NCBI GenBank assembly: GCA_903813345.2
Contig: CAIIXF020000007.1
Location: 34,628,538 to 34,692,537, forward strand
Source of the DNA: Owenia fusiformis
Lineage: Eukaryota; Annelida; Polychaeta; Sabellida; Oweniidae
Length of the DNA: 64,000 nucleotides
Reading direction: 5' to 3'
Positions 62,501 through 63,620 of this stretch are shown here, piece after piece. A program made the translations under genes and the position numbers. The notes beneath the pieces are model-generated. The model did not search any database and was not told where the DNA came from. It saw only the letters and a program-made list of their open reading frames with translations. Within the stretch, counting starts at the first letter, position 1; every line of letters begins with the position of its first letter.

Positions 62501-63620
62501 AATAGTTTGATTTTGCATTATTGCTATCCCAAATAGATTGACTGTATGAGTACTCCAAAATAGTTTGATTTTGCAGTATACTAATCCCAAAATAGTTTGA
62601 TTTTACATTATTATTATCCCAAATAGATTGACTGTATGAGTACTCCAAAATAGTTTGATTTTGCAGTATACTAATCCCAAAATAGTTTGATTTTACATTA
62701 TTATTATCCCAAATAGATTGACTGTATGAGTACTCCAAAATAGTTTGATTTTGCAGTATACTAATCCCAAAATAGTTTGATTTTACATTATTATTATCCC
62801 AAATAGATTGATTTTGCTGTATGAGTACTCCAAAATAGTTTGATTTTACATTATTATCCCAAATAGATTGACTTTGCTGTATGAGTACTCCAAAATAGTT
62901 TGATTTTGCAGTATTCTTATCCCTAAATAGATAAATAGACTTAAAGTTACTATATGTTTAATCCCAATTGATTTACCATGATTAATTGTTTCAAGTGTGA
63001 CACTCAAAATGAATAAGTTAACTTTGAAGTGCTTGTATATTTTACCCAAAAATGACTGACTTTGTAATATTAGTGCATGTACTGTACTATATATTTGTCA
63101 TTTCACATATTTGTTGTCTGACCATTTGTTTGATTTGTGTGTTTGTTTTTCTGCATGCAGAATTGGATTTTAGTGTACATTTTTATTGATTTGTGTTAAC
63201 GTTGTTTGTTATGTGCTATATGGGGCCTAAATGTTAGGTTCCATTGTTTTGCTATATTTTTAATAACTGGCTGCATGTGTAAAGTTGTTCCCATAGAGTT
63301 TGACATTATGTGAAATAAAGACATTGTATTTACAGAAATTATATAAATATTAAAATGACATGATTTTAAATGTATTTTTAATCACTATAAATAACCATAT
63401 AATTAATTATAGGTTACACATTTGCTGACATTAATATTATATTATATACTAATCTTTTATAAAATTTTATATTTAGCTTGAAACAGAATTGACTGGTTTA
63501 ACTGGTCTTACTGGTGTATCTGGCCCTGGCATGGTTGCTGGAAACTTTGACGCAGTCTCTATTTCAAGTCGCAGTATTCCCATGTCAGCTGGAACAACCC
63601 GAAGCATTACTCGTCCTCAG
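11399..63620 (+). CDS. Large multi-exon coiled-coil protein (3' end beyond the window)
   Basis: About 24 exons join with consistent phases and give at least 1,100 residues. Order: N-terminal charged segment (exons 11,399-13,385), QVTVFVIGFQN segment (30,736), helical core with heptad-like Leu/Glu/Lys spacing (34,714-44,521), Lys-rich linker (50,759-51,040), Ser/Pro/Arg-rich linker (51,792-55,554), acidic module (55,808-56,071), second coiled coil (56,662-58,379), Ser/Thr-rich linkers (58,984-60,822), a 180-residue exon with an acidic Pro-rich part and a compact helical region (61,738-62,277), and a Gly/Thr/Ser segment (63,477). There is no signal peptide or membrane span and no stop before the right edge. 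I do not recognise the family. A ciliary or cytoskeletal role is inferred from coiled coil plus X-box-like motifs. Introns hold two antisense genes. Exon assignments were made by eye, so small exons may be missed or wrong. Joining the 11-13 kb exons to those from 30.7 kb rests on phase agreement and strand only. Confidence 0.7.
11812..11889 (+). CDS. Coiled-coil gene exon (IYDDLDAADK...)
   Basis: A 78-nt phase-0 exon between TCTTTTTTTAG and GTAAGT. It encodes IYDDLDAADKLQQNTRLSSM then EYLSDV. The last ~35 bases and the donor are duplicated in the intron immediately downstream (about 11,911-11,955, offset 52 bp, with a 6-bp insertion), creating a second GTGAGT donor. Confidence 0.75.
11890..13340. 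other. Intron with exon-end duplication and a 41-bp perfect inverted repeat
   Basis: After the duplicated exon end there are no exons. Positions 12,746-12,786 and 12,821-12,861 are perfect reverse complements (41 bp each, 34-bp spacer). Confidence 0.7.
13341..13385 (+). CDS. Coiled-coil gene exon (FELEELLKDQVKKKK)
   Basis: A 45-nt phase-0 exon after CCTTTTCAG, encoding FELEELLKDQVKKKK. The donor is weak (AAG/GTTTGA). The charge pattern continues the upstream helix and the phase fits on both sides. Confidence 0.55.
13386..14487. other. Intron start with a foldback element
   Basis: Positions 13,582-13,784 form an inverted repeat with arms of about 80 bp, ends TTTTGCACAAAGAGT and ACTCTTTGTGCAAAT. 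No exons are seen before the 3' end of the minus-strand EF-hand gene at 14,488. Confidence 0.6.
14488..14712 (-). CDS. EF-hand gene, last exon (EF-hands 3 and 4)
   Basis: The minus-strand acceptor is TATTCTAG. The exon is 225 nt, phase 0, encoding 74 residues plus TAA. Both 12-residue loops have Asp at 1, Asn or Asp at 3 and 5, Gly at 6, Ile at 8 and Glu at 12, the full Ca2+-ligand set. Confidence 0.88.
   Translation of the reverse strand, partial: AVDFNSDGHISFDEFVVFWKAFKLDPAQARLQFDYIDTNHDGEISEDELVGAFIDYLSNQSDNGNRFFGPLLDF
14488..20133 (-). CDS. Sarcoplasmic calcium-binding protein / calexcitin-like EF-hand protein
   Basis: A complete four-exon gene (20,133-20,113; 16,686-16,560; 15,491-15,301; 14,712-14,488) encodes about 187 aa, the usual size of this invertebrate cytosolic Ca2+-buffer family. 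Phases are 0, 1 and 0. The protein starts MEDKAKQLSDLPKVW. EF-hand 1 (loop DLTKAGCFERNN) lacks the acidic residue at position 12 and probably does not bind Ca2+. The second hand region (SIWAGMNSPEETKCW) is also degenerate, as in many family members. Hands 3 and 4 are intact: DFNSDGHISFDE and DTNHDGEISEDE. The C-terminus is GNRFFGPLLDF then TAA. The gene lies antisense in the ~17-kb intron of the coiled-coil gene, and a LINE sits in its own first intron. The assignment to the SCP/calexcitin group is from overall layout; the exact orthologue is uncertain. Confidence 0.85.
15301..15491 (-). CDS. EF-hand gene, third exon
   Basis: A 191-nt exon between TTACTTTTCAG and GTACAT, entering in phase 1 and leaving in phase 0. 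It encodes GLSDKKADRVYERIKVAMVE and onward to CWDVFWRNLFQ, the helix that leads into EF-hand 3 in the next exon. Confidence 0.85.
15492..16559. other. Intron of the EF-hand gene
   Basis: No exon on either strand. A ~33-bp unit containing AATAGTTTTAGAGAAAATGC occurs twice in tandem at about 16,386-16,440. Confidence 0.6.
16560..16686 (-). CDS. EF-hand gene, second exon (degenerate EF-hand 1)
   Basis: A 127-nt exon from acceptor GCAAGTACAG to donor GTAATT, phase 0 to phase 1. It encodes LSDLPKVWVRKVATCISAWD and then LTKAGCFERNNYRVFADRLVEI. The W-x-RK followed by a helix and D...G...F spacing is typical of the first hand of sarcoplasmic calcium-binding proteins. Confidence 0.82.
17315..18592 (+). 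pseudogene. Reverse transcriptase, C-terminal part only
   Basis: The frame is open from 17,222, but the codons before about 17,315 are probably host sequence. Visible are GSILGPLLFLIFINDLPDDL, the catalytic YADD box (CFIYADDTSIYF), the thumb/connection region, and near the C-terminus a zinc-knuckle-like CTCGLPETPKHVFFRCP. The endonuclease and the N-terminal RT motifs are missing, so it cannot be active. The terminal Cys/His motif resembles that of Jockey/I-type elements, but the clade is not certain. Confidence 0.85.
17315..18850 (+). mobile_element. 5'-truncated non-LTR retrotransposon (LINE)
   Basis: The element begins abruptly inside the reverse-transcriptase domain, at the conserved GSILGPLLFLIFINDLP block. 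It keeps an intact ORF to the TAA ending at 18,592 and ends in a 3'UTR with AATAAA-like ATGAAATAAATAG and an A-rich tail near 18,839. It lies in intron 1 of the EF-hand gene in the opposite orientation. The abrupt 5' end and uninterrupted ORF suggest recent insertion by target-primed reverse transcription with truncation. Confidence 0.85.
18851..20112. other. Rest of intron 1 of the EF-hand gene
   Basis: No exon or clear repeat recognised on either strand. Confidence 0.5.
20113..20133 (-). CDS. EF-hand gene, first coding exon (MEDKAKQ)
   Basis: The minus strand reads GCG-ATG-GAA-GAT-AAA-GCT-AAG-CAA followed by a strong donor GTGAGT. The seven codons end in phase 0, matching the next exon, and give a normal N-terminal length for the family. 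The 5'UTR and promoter should lie just above 20,133, but no clear core motif is seen. Confidence 0.7.
20610..20785. repeat. Diverged copy of the 22,310-22,490 segment
   Basis: Both contain TAGCTTTGTCAT-ATT-GTCTATAGA, a run of TTCAATTA/TTTAATTATG-AAATTAG-TAATTTGCATAA, and TATTTTTGGTTCAGAA. This is an older duplication than the tandem one that follows. Confidence 0.65.
20790..21755. mobile_element. TIR element 'X', copy 1 (about 960 bp)
   Basis: The left end GGCTCACACAGT is mirrored by ACTGTGTGAGC near 21,727-21,737. Next to the left end is a (GTCC)n-like run of GTCCGTCC. No transposase ORF. Two more copies lie at 23,767 (truncated) and 26,273. Confidence 0.65.
21750..26756. repeat. Recent ~2.5-kb tandem duplication
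   Basis: Unit 1 (21,750-24,254) and unit 2 (24,255-26,756) match almost base for base with an offset of about 2,505 bp. Examples are the 84-bp double motif at 21,861/24,366 and the open frame at 23,056/25,561. The junction joins TACTTGATC (inside element X) to CTTTTTAAGTATAGC (just after the end of X copy 1), with about 2 bp shared. That suggests a microhomology-mediated event. No gene is in the unit. The 66-codon frame repeated in both units is probably fortuitous. Confidence 0.85.
21861..22028. repeat. 84-bp tandem pair inside the duplicated unit
   Basis: AGCACTTATGACATGAGTGA and the following ~64 bp occur twice head to tail, and again in the second unit (24,366-24,533). The surroundings are rich in GAGTACTCAT/TTAGTGCT-type motifs. 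Confidence 0.75.
26273..27262. mobile_element. TIR element 'X', full copy 3
   Basis: It begins GGCTCACACAGTGAGCC and ends CTGTGTGAGCACAGGACCGT, matching copy 1 throughout with scattered differences. The copy at 23,767-24,254 is the left half only, cut by the duplication junction. Confidence 0.65.
27263..27900. pseudogene. Two decayed transposase fragments in inverted orientation
   Basis: On the minus strand (27,480 to 27,270) the frame reads FFSGLSLRKIFMLIPSQENN, IEQLEVNM, stop, KEIQNIPTETLSYMIDNVAV, RMQAFIEM, stop, GG. This matches the C-terminal pattern of Tc1/mariner-IS630-type transposases (D-F-F-L-W-G..., E-L...I..EI..IP...L......R...C...GG). A second copy on the plus strand (27,755-27,880) shares AGAAATTCAAAACATTCCA and CAATGTAGCA but is frameshifted. 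Neither can be functional. A poly-G run lies at 27,561. Confidence 0.55.
28341..28727. repeat. Foldback repeat, arms about 125 bp
   Basis: AAGGTACAGCTGGAAAGTAA at 28,341 is mirrored by TTACTTCCCAGCTGAACCTT at about 28,708-28,727. TTGCTTTTTTCAGGAAAG on the left is mirrored by CTTTCCTGAAAAAAGCAAGG on the right. Confidence 0.75.
28738..29525. mobile_element. TIR element with TA target-site duplication
   Basis: It starts CTGTAAAACATG and ends AAGTGTTTTACAG, flanked on both sides by TA. Near each end are ATATTCGCGA and ACTCGCGAA motifs. A 79-codon frame inside (29,077-29,316) has no transposase motif. Confidence 0.65.
29526..30735. other. Intron stretch without recognised genes
   Basis: No convincing exon on either strand. 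There is a run of (AATAAAAT)-like simple sequence at 30,575-30,635. Confidence 0.5.
30736..30819 (+). CDS. Coiled-coil gene exon (YQQQVTVFVIGFQ...)
   Basis: An 84-nt phase-0 exon between GTGGTTTTCAG and a strong donor GAT/GTGAGT. It encodes YQQQVTVFVIGFQNVAGTKL then KLLQQVND. One other frame is nearly open but stops at the donor. It follows a ~17-kb intron containing the EF-hand gene. Phase agrees with both neighbours. Confidence 0.6.
31903..32055. mobile_element. Partial copy of the CAGGCCCGTAGCC-ended element
   Basis: The right end CCTGGCTATGGGCCTAG and the internal AAGGGGGGTCACATTTGACA match the reverse complement of the element at 57,123-57,327. The other end is missing or diverged. Confidence 0.55.
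32058..33467 (-). CDS. ANKH-like (progressive ankylosis family) multi-pass membrane protein, intronless
   Basis: An uninterrupted ORF of 469 codons from the first in-frame ATG (33,467); a slightly later ATG (MKMEYIKICRMYL) may be the true start. It is close to the family's usual ~490 residues and has about 10-12 hydrophobic segments. Landmarks that recall ANKH, from memory of the family: FIVFVQSRKDFWKGSKFIL (the ANKH counterpart of the VFVNSKRD block), LIPVLSTCVSLVTSVIFLTI (LIPILS block) and LTKWLFAIPTLITVYLS. ANKH proteins export ATP/pyrophosphate or citrate across the plasma membrane; transport by this one is inferred only. It is antisense within an intron of the coiled-coil gene. Absence of introns over the whole family length suggests a retrocopy, although a short 5' exon joined at CCAG/GGG (near 33,450) cannot be excluded. 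No frameshift or stop is present, so it is probably functional. Confidence 0.75.
   Translation of the reverse strand: MITLNQGLMKMEYIKICRMYLPICLAIFEPAINRQLEIISQTYAANLREALAGLAILWTVHGLTKAYLSPSQSSQIFIVFVQSRKDFWKGSKFILFVGCITAVVMVSLGQTPMGNIIKLLFGLTDNEHNIVKLGLTGLCLCPIAANFETALEGLLLRLDYGKYCIASEFVRLFMKMTVTFALLQTTLATSHSILIPVLSTCVSLVTSVIFLTIVYRKQQILSKLDTLTPSERTPLEFVSVLKMSLPMGLKELIDRTDPFILNIILANIAKTSYDHGTILGYFNVIHTGGYMLTKWLFAIPTLITVYLSNIDLNSSEHDFNLNMEAKFHRLVNFIIAIVTVSLITTTLVAWVTPLTKMFFSGLLHIPAEQFYLLEYPFKIWTFSPIIYGLNTFSLGMLVKQKDTKILVISSLVQVIMLPGLPYLFSQVGMEGLLSGIVSLYLAQSAGTFLQYIYYFFKYVSFKTDSKKIA
33742..33889. mobile_element. Short TIR element (MITE), ~148 bp
   Basis: The left end AATGCCTTGGTCACATTTGC mirrors the right end GCAAACGTGACCCAGGCATT. 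Internally, CGATTGAGTATTTTGTTCA mirrors TGAACAAAACACTCAATCG, so it folds almost completely. GC-rich interior. It lies about 275 bp upstream of the ANKH-like ORF. Confidence 0.75.
34714..34910 (+). CDS. Coiled-coil gene exon (MDSSQQMEEED...)
   Basis: A 197-nt exon after CCTTTTTTCAG, phase 0 in, phase 2 out (donor CAACAG/GTAATC). It encodes FFMDSSQQMEEEDLATPTPE, then a helix containing EVAENMASTIDTAQDLSKKL and ending SATKAGN. The split Arg codon is completed by the next exon at 37,409. The internal ATG at 34,720 could start a shorter isoform. Confidence 0.85.
34921..35043. repeat. Interlocked inverted repeats (order A-B-A'-B')
   Basis: A (34,921-34,943, 23 bp) is an exact complement of A' (34,997-35,019). 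B (34,964-34,983, 20 bp) is complementary to B' (35,024-35,043) with one mismatch. The pairs cross, so RNA could form a pseudoknot but not two nested hairpins. It starts 10 bp after the exon donor. Confidence 0.85.
35287..35464. mobile_element. pogo/Tigger-type MITE with TA target site
   Basis: Ends CAGTAAAAACCTGTAAAGTG and TTTACACAGGTTTTACTG, flanked by TA on each side. Internal GTGGAACACC repeats. The CAGT-AAACCT ends and TA duplication are typical of pogo/Tigger-derived non-autonomous elements. Confidence 0.75.
35465..37408. other. Intron stretch without recognised genes
   Basis: No exon with good borders. CAGGCCCGTAG at about 36,332 matches the first 11 bases of the element ends at 57,123 but has no partner. 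Confidence 0.45.
37409..37494 (+). CDS. Coiled-coil gene exon (GKRKLEKALGAAK...)
   Basis: An 86-nt exon, phase 2 in (completes Arg), phase 1 out, between AATTTTAG and GTAAAG. It encodes GKRKLEKALGAAKEDIQKLT then DNLLAAQQ, a clear amphipathic helix. Confidence 0.88.
37686..38000 (+). repeat. ~22-bp minisatellite that includes a splice acceptor
   Basis: About 12 units of CTCTTATATTTAGAACTTTC-AC run directly into the exon at 37,997. The exon's own acceptor (CTTATATTTAG) and first bases (AACTT) are the last unit. Many upstream units keep TATTTAG or TACTTAG, so they are potential decoy acceptors. Confidence 0.85.
37997..38097 (+). CDS. Coiled-coil gene exon (ELEDREEKMQQ...)
   Basis: A 101-nt exon, phase 1 in, phase 0 out (AGG/GTAGGT). 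It encodes ELEDREEKMQQLFKQIEGKS then MEVNKFKTAAEVAR. The acceptor lies in the minisatellite described separately. Confidence 0.85.
38311..38394 (+). repeat. Four 21-bp tandem units ending in a splice acceptor
   Basis: The unit GTTATCATTTCAGACATAAA is repeated with period 21. The AG ends fall at 38,331, 38,352, (CGG at 38,373) and 38,394, the last being the real acceptor. Using either earlier AG keeps the frame but adds ACA-TAA, an immediate stop. Confidence 0.85.
38395..38562 (+). CDS. Coiled-coil gene exon (KAAAEADLLQDELEK...)
   Basis: A 168-nt phase-0 exon, donor AAG/GTAAGC. It encodes KAAAEADLLQDELEKRDKRI and then a Leu/Glu heptad helix (RRKIADLELEVGQV) and a polar end (TQGRMSKANTHGK). 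Confidence 0.9.
38812..38878 (+). CDS. Coiled-coil gene exon (EKIESLQTALDDK...)
   Basis: 67 nt, phase 0 in, phase 1 out, between ATTTCAG and GTAAGA. It encodes EKIESLQTALDDKINELAIN then KK. The split codon is completed at 40,065 (Val). Confidence 0.85.
38879..40064. other. Intron with imperfect GATATTATAGAT repeats
   Basis: No certain exon. A possible 23-nt micro-exon at 39,487-39,509 (after TTCAATTCTAG, before GTAGAA; would read DSLRSNLQ) does not fit the phase of the next exon. Positions 39,715-39,840 hold a loose ~24-bp repeat of GATATTATAGATTTTT. Confidence 0.5.
40065..40148 (+). CDS. Coiled-coil gene exon (EKSEKHKNSADEE...)
   Basis: Acceptor CCAATTTCAG, phase 1 in. It encodes VEKSEKHKNSADEETAASQV then VLEHSMIL and ends in phase 1 at the strong donor GTATGT. 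A shorter form could end at CAG/GTTGTT (40,120, phase 0), but the longer form fits the next exon. Confidence 0.7.
40262..40755 (+). repeat. 16-bp minisatellite with 48-bp higher-order unit
   Basis: The basic unit is GTTATCATGTTTGAGG. Part of the array has a three-unit period of 48 bp, giving an accidental open frame with a 16-residue repeat. It lies in an intron directly downstream of the exon ending at 40,148. Confidence 0.9.
41165..41221 (+). CDS. Coiled-coil gene small exon (IQNSELNVLIND...)
   Basis: 57 nt, phase 1 in and phase 1 out, between AATGATTTAG and GTAAGA. It encodes KIQNSELNVLINDIVHLCN. It can be included or skipped without changing frame. Confidence 0.6.
41390..42170 (+). repeat. 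60-bp minisatellite, about 13 copies
   Basis: Every copy carries TACCCTATTAAA-TATGCTT, TAAATGTTAATGCCCTTATT and AAATGTCCACATACCTC, in strict 60-bp register with 85-98% identity. Because 60 is a multiple of three, + strand frames of 105 and 168 codons stay open. These are unlikely to be real genes. Confidence 0.95.
42510..42554 (+). CDS. Candidate cassette exon of the coiled-coil gene (SEEQSRGSEAIL)
   Basis: 45 nt, phase 1 in and out, after the pyrimidine-rich TTTCTTTCCAAG and before GTATGT. It encodes ASEEQSRGSEAILMF. Like the exon at 41,165 it is frame-neutral, so the pair may be alternative cassettes. Confidence 0.45.
42901..43958. mobile_element. Foldback element with ~240-bp TIRs and 7-bp target duplication
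   Basis: It starts GTAGCCGAGACAACACAAGT and ends ACTTGTGTTGTCTCGGCTAC. TATATTA flanks both sides (42,894-42,900 and 43,959-43,965). The arms remain complementary for about 240 bp with scattered changes. No transposase. Confidence 0.85.
44415..44521 (+). CDS. Coiled-coil gene exon (LQNLHEQQTEELTK...)
   Basis: 107 nt, phase 1 in, phase 0 out, between ATTATGTTTTAG and ATG/GTACGT. It encodes ELQNLHEQQTEELTKDHAET then IEKMKQDHAEEIRKLM. An internal near-repeat (KDHAETIEKM / QDHAEEIRKL) has a 12-residue period. Confidence 0.85.
44522..46557. other. Intron stretch without certain genes
   Basis: A 116-codon frame at 45,257-45,607 has no homology I recognise. A palindrome (GTTACTATG, 4-base loop, CATAGTAAC) at 45,294-45,315 contains GCTGCCATAGTAAC (45,302-45,315), a full match to the X-box consensus. 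Confidence 0.45.
46558..46571 (+). promoter_or_regulatory. X-box-like RFX motif upstream of alternative first exon
   Basis: GTTACTATGGCGAT matches RYYNYYATRRNRAC at 13 of 14 positions (last base differs). It lies about 90 bp before the ATG at 46,659, the distance usual for X-boxes in ciliary promoters. Function is inferred. Confidence 0.4.
46659..46745 (+). CDS. Candidate alternative first exon (MALETANYVDLRTL...)
   Basis: ATG in good context (AAAAATGG), then 29 codons encoding MALETANYVDLRTLIDSAPP then PHHVSYGWK, closed by a strong donor AAG/GTAGGT in phase 0. There is no acceptor before it, so it would be a first exon. Its phase fits the exon at 48,272, so it could start a shorter isoform containing only the C-terminal half of the coiled-coil protein. 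Confidence 0.5.
46977..47088. repeat. Perfect 28-bp inverted repeat, MITE-like
   Basis: GTTATGTCACTATGACGTGA and eight more bases are exactly complementary to 47,061-47,088. The centre is also partly palindromic. It lies next to CGATAT-GCCCG motifs resembling those near 5,741-5,801. Confidence 0.75.
47089..48271. other. Intron stretch without recognised genes
   Basis: Pyrimidine-rich region at 47,140-47,260, then ordinary AT-rich sequence. Overlapping frames of 65-84 codons near 47,730-48,060 have no coding pattern I trust. Confidence 0.45.
48272..48301 (+). CDS. Coiled-coil gene micro-exon (EEMQEVEEHV)
   Basis: 30 nt, phase 0 on both sides, after TTTCATAG and before GTATGT. Very short, so moderate confidence; acidic like the neighbouring helix. 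Confidence 0.5.
48302..50143. other. Long intron stretch without recognised genes
   Basis: Very AT-rich. An 86-codon frame at 49,579-49,839 looks accidental. Confidence 0.5.
50144..50630. mobile_element. TIR element (~490 bp), second copy at 1575-1800
   Basis: AAAGGAGTGGTATCGATATC then GAGAACT at the left is mirrored by AGTTCTCCATATCGATACCA then CTCCTTT at the right. It shares its interior with the diverged fragment at 1575-1800. No ORF. Confidence 0.7.
50759..51040 (+). CDS. Coiled-coil gene exon with Lys-rich linker
   Basis: A 282-nt phase-0 exon between GAATTTAG and GAA/GTAGGT. A helix (SDVDALIKEKEKAMEEMFES, KMEDARKQLEKEIKA) is followed by a basic linker (PKAKKGGKKKGKEEPKKDPK), a short Ala/Leu helix (AEAQAALAKLLNANK) and a Pro/Thr end (PPTPATPAE). 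The linker could bind acidic partners such as microtubules; that is inference. Confidence 0.9.
51051..51430. repeat. 49-bp minisatellite starting 10 bp after a splice donor
   Basis: Three near-perfect copies (51,051, 51,100, 51,149) of TTGCATGTGGTTGCTC-CCAT then GACACACCTAACAGTGTTT, followed by decayed copies to about 51,430 that keep CATGACAC-CCTAACAG. Confidence 0.8.
51792..51842 (+). CDS. Coiled-coil gene exon (GSMIEQNKESSRN...)
   Basis: 51 nt, phase 0, between TTTTCCAG and GCA/GTAAGT. It encodes GSMIEQNKESSRNTSRA, a polar Ser-rich linker. Confidence 0.75.
52195..52347 (+). CDS. Coiled-coil gene exon (KKKSKDKKVNVVD...)
   Basis: 153 nt, phase 0, between CTGCTCAG and AAG/GTAGAA. It encodes KKKSKDKKVNVVDQTIEEKS, then an acidic/basic alternating stretch and VVIVVDEAPSRSKSNLK. 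Confidence 0.8.
52575..52646 (+). CDS. Candidate cassette exon (ADRVLIDSCDLENQ...)
   Basis: 72 nt, phase 0 both sides, between TTGTATTTAG and GTAGGT. It encodes ADRVLIDSCDLENQEHQNVI then RVII. Frame-neutral; the composition is more hydrophobic than its neighbours, so it may be skipped or spurious. Confidence 0.4.
52861..53880. mobile_element. 1,020-bp foldback element with ~390-bp arms and 5-bp target duplication
   Basis: It starts CACGCCCGGTGATCGTACAA and ends with the exact complement. AGTAT flanks both sides (52,856-52,860 and 53,881-53,885). Arms of about 390 bp are nearly identical. GGATGGAGGGGGGGAT occurs at the ends and at the middle. No ORF. The inner arm shares ATTTATTACAGGT-GT-TAGACC and TTGACTTTTG-GCA-GTTGGTG with 23,400-23,480 and 25,905-25,985, so part of that region belongs to the same family. 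Confidence 0.9.
53886..55485. other. Intron with a ~70-bp tandem repeat
   Basis: About three to four imperfect copies of AATTAATACCTTACAATCAC then AAAATGCAACTAATG and TTGTAAGGCATCCCCTCAAA at 54,180-54,400. Further ATCCCC-TTCAAA fragments near 54,890. No exon recognised. Confidence 0.6.
55486..55554 (+). CDS. Coiled-coil gene exon (ESRPKPGSRGSNK...)
   Basis: 69 nt, phase 0, between GTTTTTAG and AAG/GTAAGC. It encodes ESRPKPGSRGSNKGKSPSRP then NTK, a basic Ser/Pro linker, probably disordered and phosphorylatable. Confidence 0.82.
55808..56071 (+). CDS. Coiled-coil gene exon, acidic module
   Basis: 264 nt, phase 0, between ATTTGCAG and CTC/GTGAGT. A Ser/Arg stretch (SSSVSPARKPQRSKSE) leads to an acidic region (NLDTVDEDYDINVEDLPDIL) and a conserved-looking NEDAWAVPKTPQDLKLKYAQ then HRLL that starts the next coiled coil. 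Confidence 0.9.
56662..56778 (+). CDS. Coiled-coil gene exon (SKHKLAELGDDVEAA...)
   Basis: 117 nt, phase 0, between TTATTTGCAG and AAG/GTATGG. It encodes SKHKLAELGDDVEAANATTQ then RKVKTLKVQFQEHKAKWSK, an amphipathic helix. Confidence 0.88.
56779..58094. other. Intron stretch carrying one MITE
   Basis: Apart from the element at 57,123-57,327 there is no exon or structured repeat seen. Confidence 0.5.
57123..57327. mobile_element. CAGGCCCGTAGCCAGG-ended MITE
   Basis: Left end CAGGCCCGTAGCCAGG followed by a poly-G run and TTCGCAGGGTTCG; right end CGCAAATCCTGGCTACAGGC CTG. Flanks read TTCTT on both sides, a likely 5-bp target duplication. A related partial copy in the opposite direction is at 31,903-32,055. 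Confidence 0.75.
58095..58379 (+). CDS. Coiled-coil gene exon, long helix
   Basis: 285 nt, phase 0, between TTTTTAG and AAG/GTAACT. It encodes EREILIEQIEQLQKLQNEAE, continuing through DEQEKLEKEEEKLRDHVMSR and SGMTKISLDEAKSSLQTTLD. Strong heptad pattern with a break at SRSGMTK. Confidence 0.9.
58380..58983. other. Intron with TACATG simple repeats near its end
   Basis: GGATATGTGTACATGACTA is repeated loosely three to four times at 58,912-58,983 immediately before the next acceptor (GACTATAG). Confidence 0.6.
58984..59127 (+). CDS. Coiled-coil gene exon (SQRRKLSVNSTPG...)
   Basis: 144 nt, phase 0, after GACTATAG; the donor is weak (CAG/GTCTGC). It encodes SQRRKLSVNSTPGVLPSSRP, then YSGSSSMTSGAHTKPESTKS and LPIGIGTQ. 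Contains RRKLS, a basophilic-kinase-type site. Confidence 0.75.
59128..60735. other. Intron without recognised genes
   Basis: Ordinary AT-rich sequence; no structured repeats seen. Confidence 0.5.
60736..60822 (+). CDS. Coiled-coil gene exon (AEEMANKLANLGR...)
   Basis: 87 nt, phase 0, between ATCTATAG and GAG/GTAGGT. It encodes AEEMANKLANLGRVKSEPEV then KASPTEEEE. Confidence 0.85.
60823..61737. other. Intron without recognised genes
   Basis: No exon or structured repeat seen. Confidence 0.5.
61738..62277 (+). CDS. Coiled-coil gene largest exon (180 codons)
   Basis: Phase 0, acceptor CTCCCTACAG; the donor is weak (GAG/GTTGGC), so the exact 3' end is less sure. It begins LQRSKTEPPGGILKSDLNVK, has an acidic Pro-rich stretch (PSEPEQPPVNIEPEEEDDLA), then an ordered-looking region: ALKEVREMMDESKMAAETFT, VLTKLRTDLQTTNEDEQGLS, DEQWMRTATIMTMSTRVAKE, ATILGLSPEGVFYSFARINP. 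This is the best query segment for identifying the family. Confidence 0.9.
62385..62935. repeat. Minisatellite of AATAGTTTGATTTTGCA units
   Basis: Short units (TAATCCCAAAATAGTTTGAT and ATCCCAAATAGATTGA) form a higher-order period near 60-62 bp with three near-identical copies at 62,522-62,760. A minus-strand frame of 93 codons through it is accidental. Confidence 0.9.
63477..63620 (+). CDS. Coiled-coil gene exon (LETELTGLTGLTG...)
   Basis: 144 nt, phase 0, between TATATTTAG and CAG/GTGGAA. It encodes LETELTGLTGLTGVSGPGMV, then a Ser/Thr-rich tail ending TTRSITRPQ. Tandem LTG triplets. The next exon lies outside the window; no stop codon is reached. Confidence 0.85.

Noticed and set aside
62457-62738. 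93-codon minus-strand frame with QSIWD repeats
   Set aside because: Read-through of the minisatellite downstream of the 61,738 exon.
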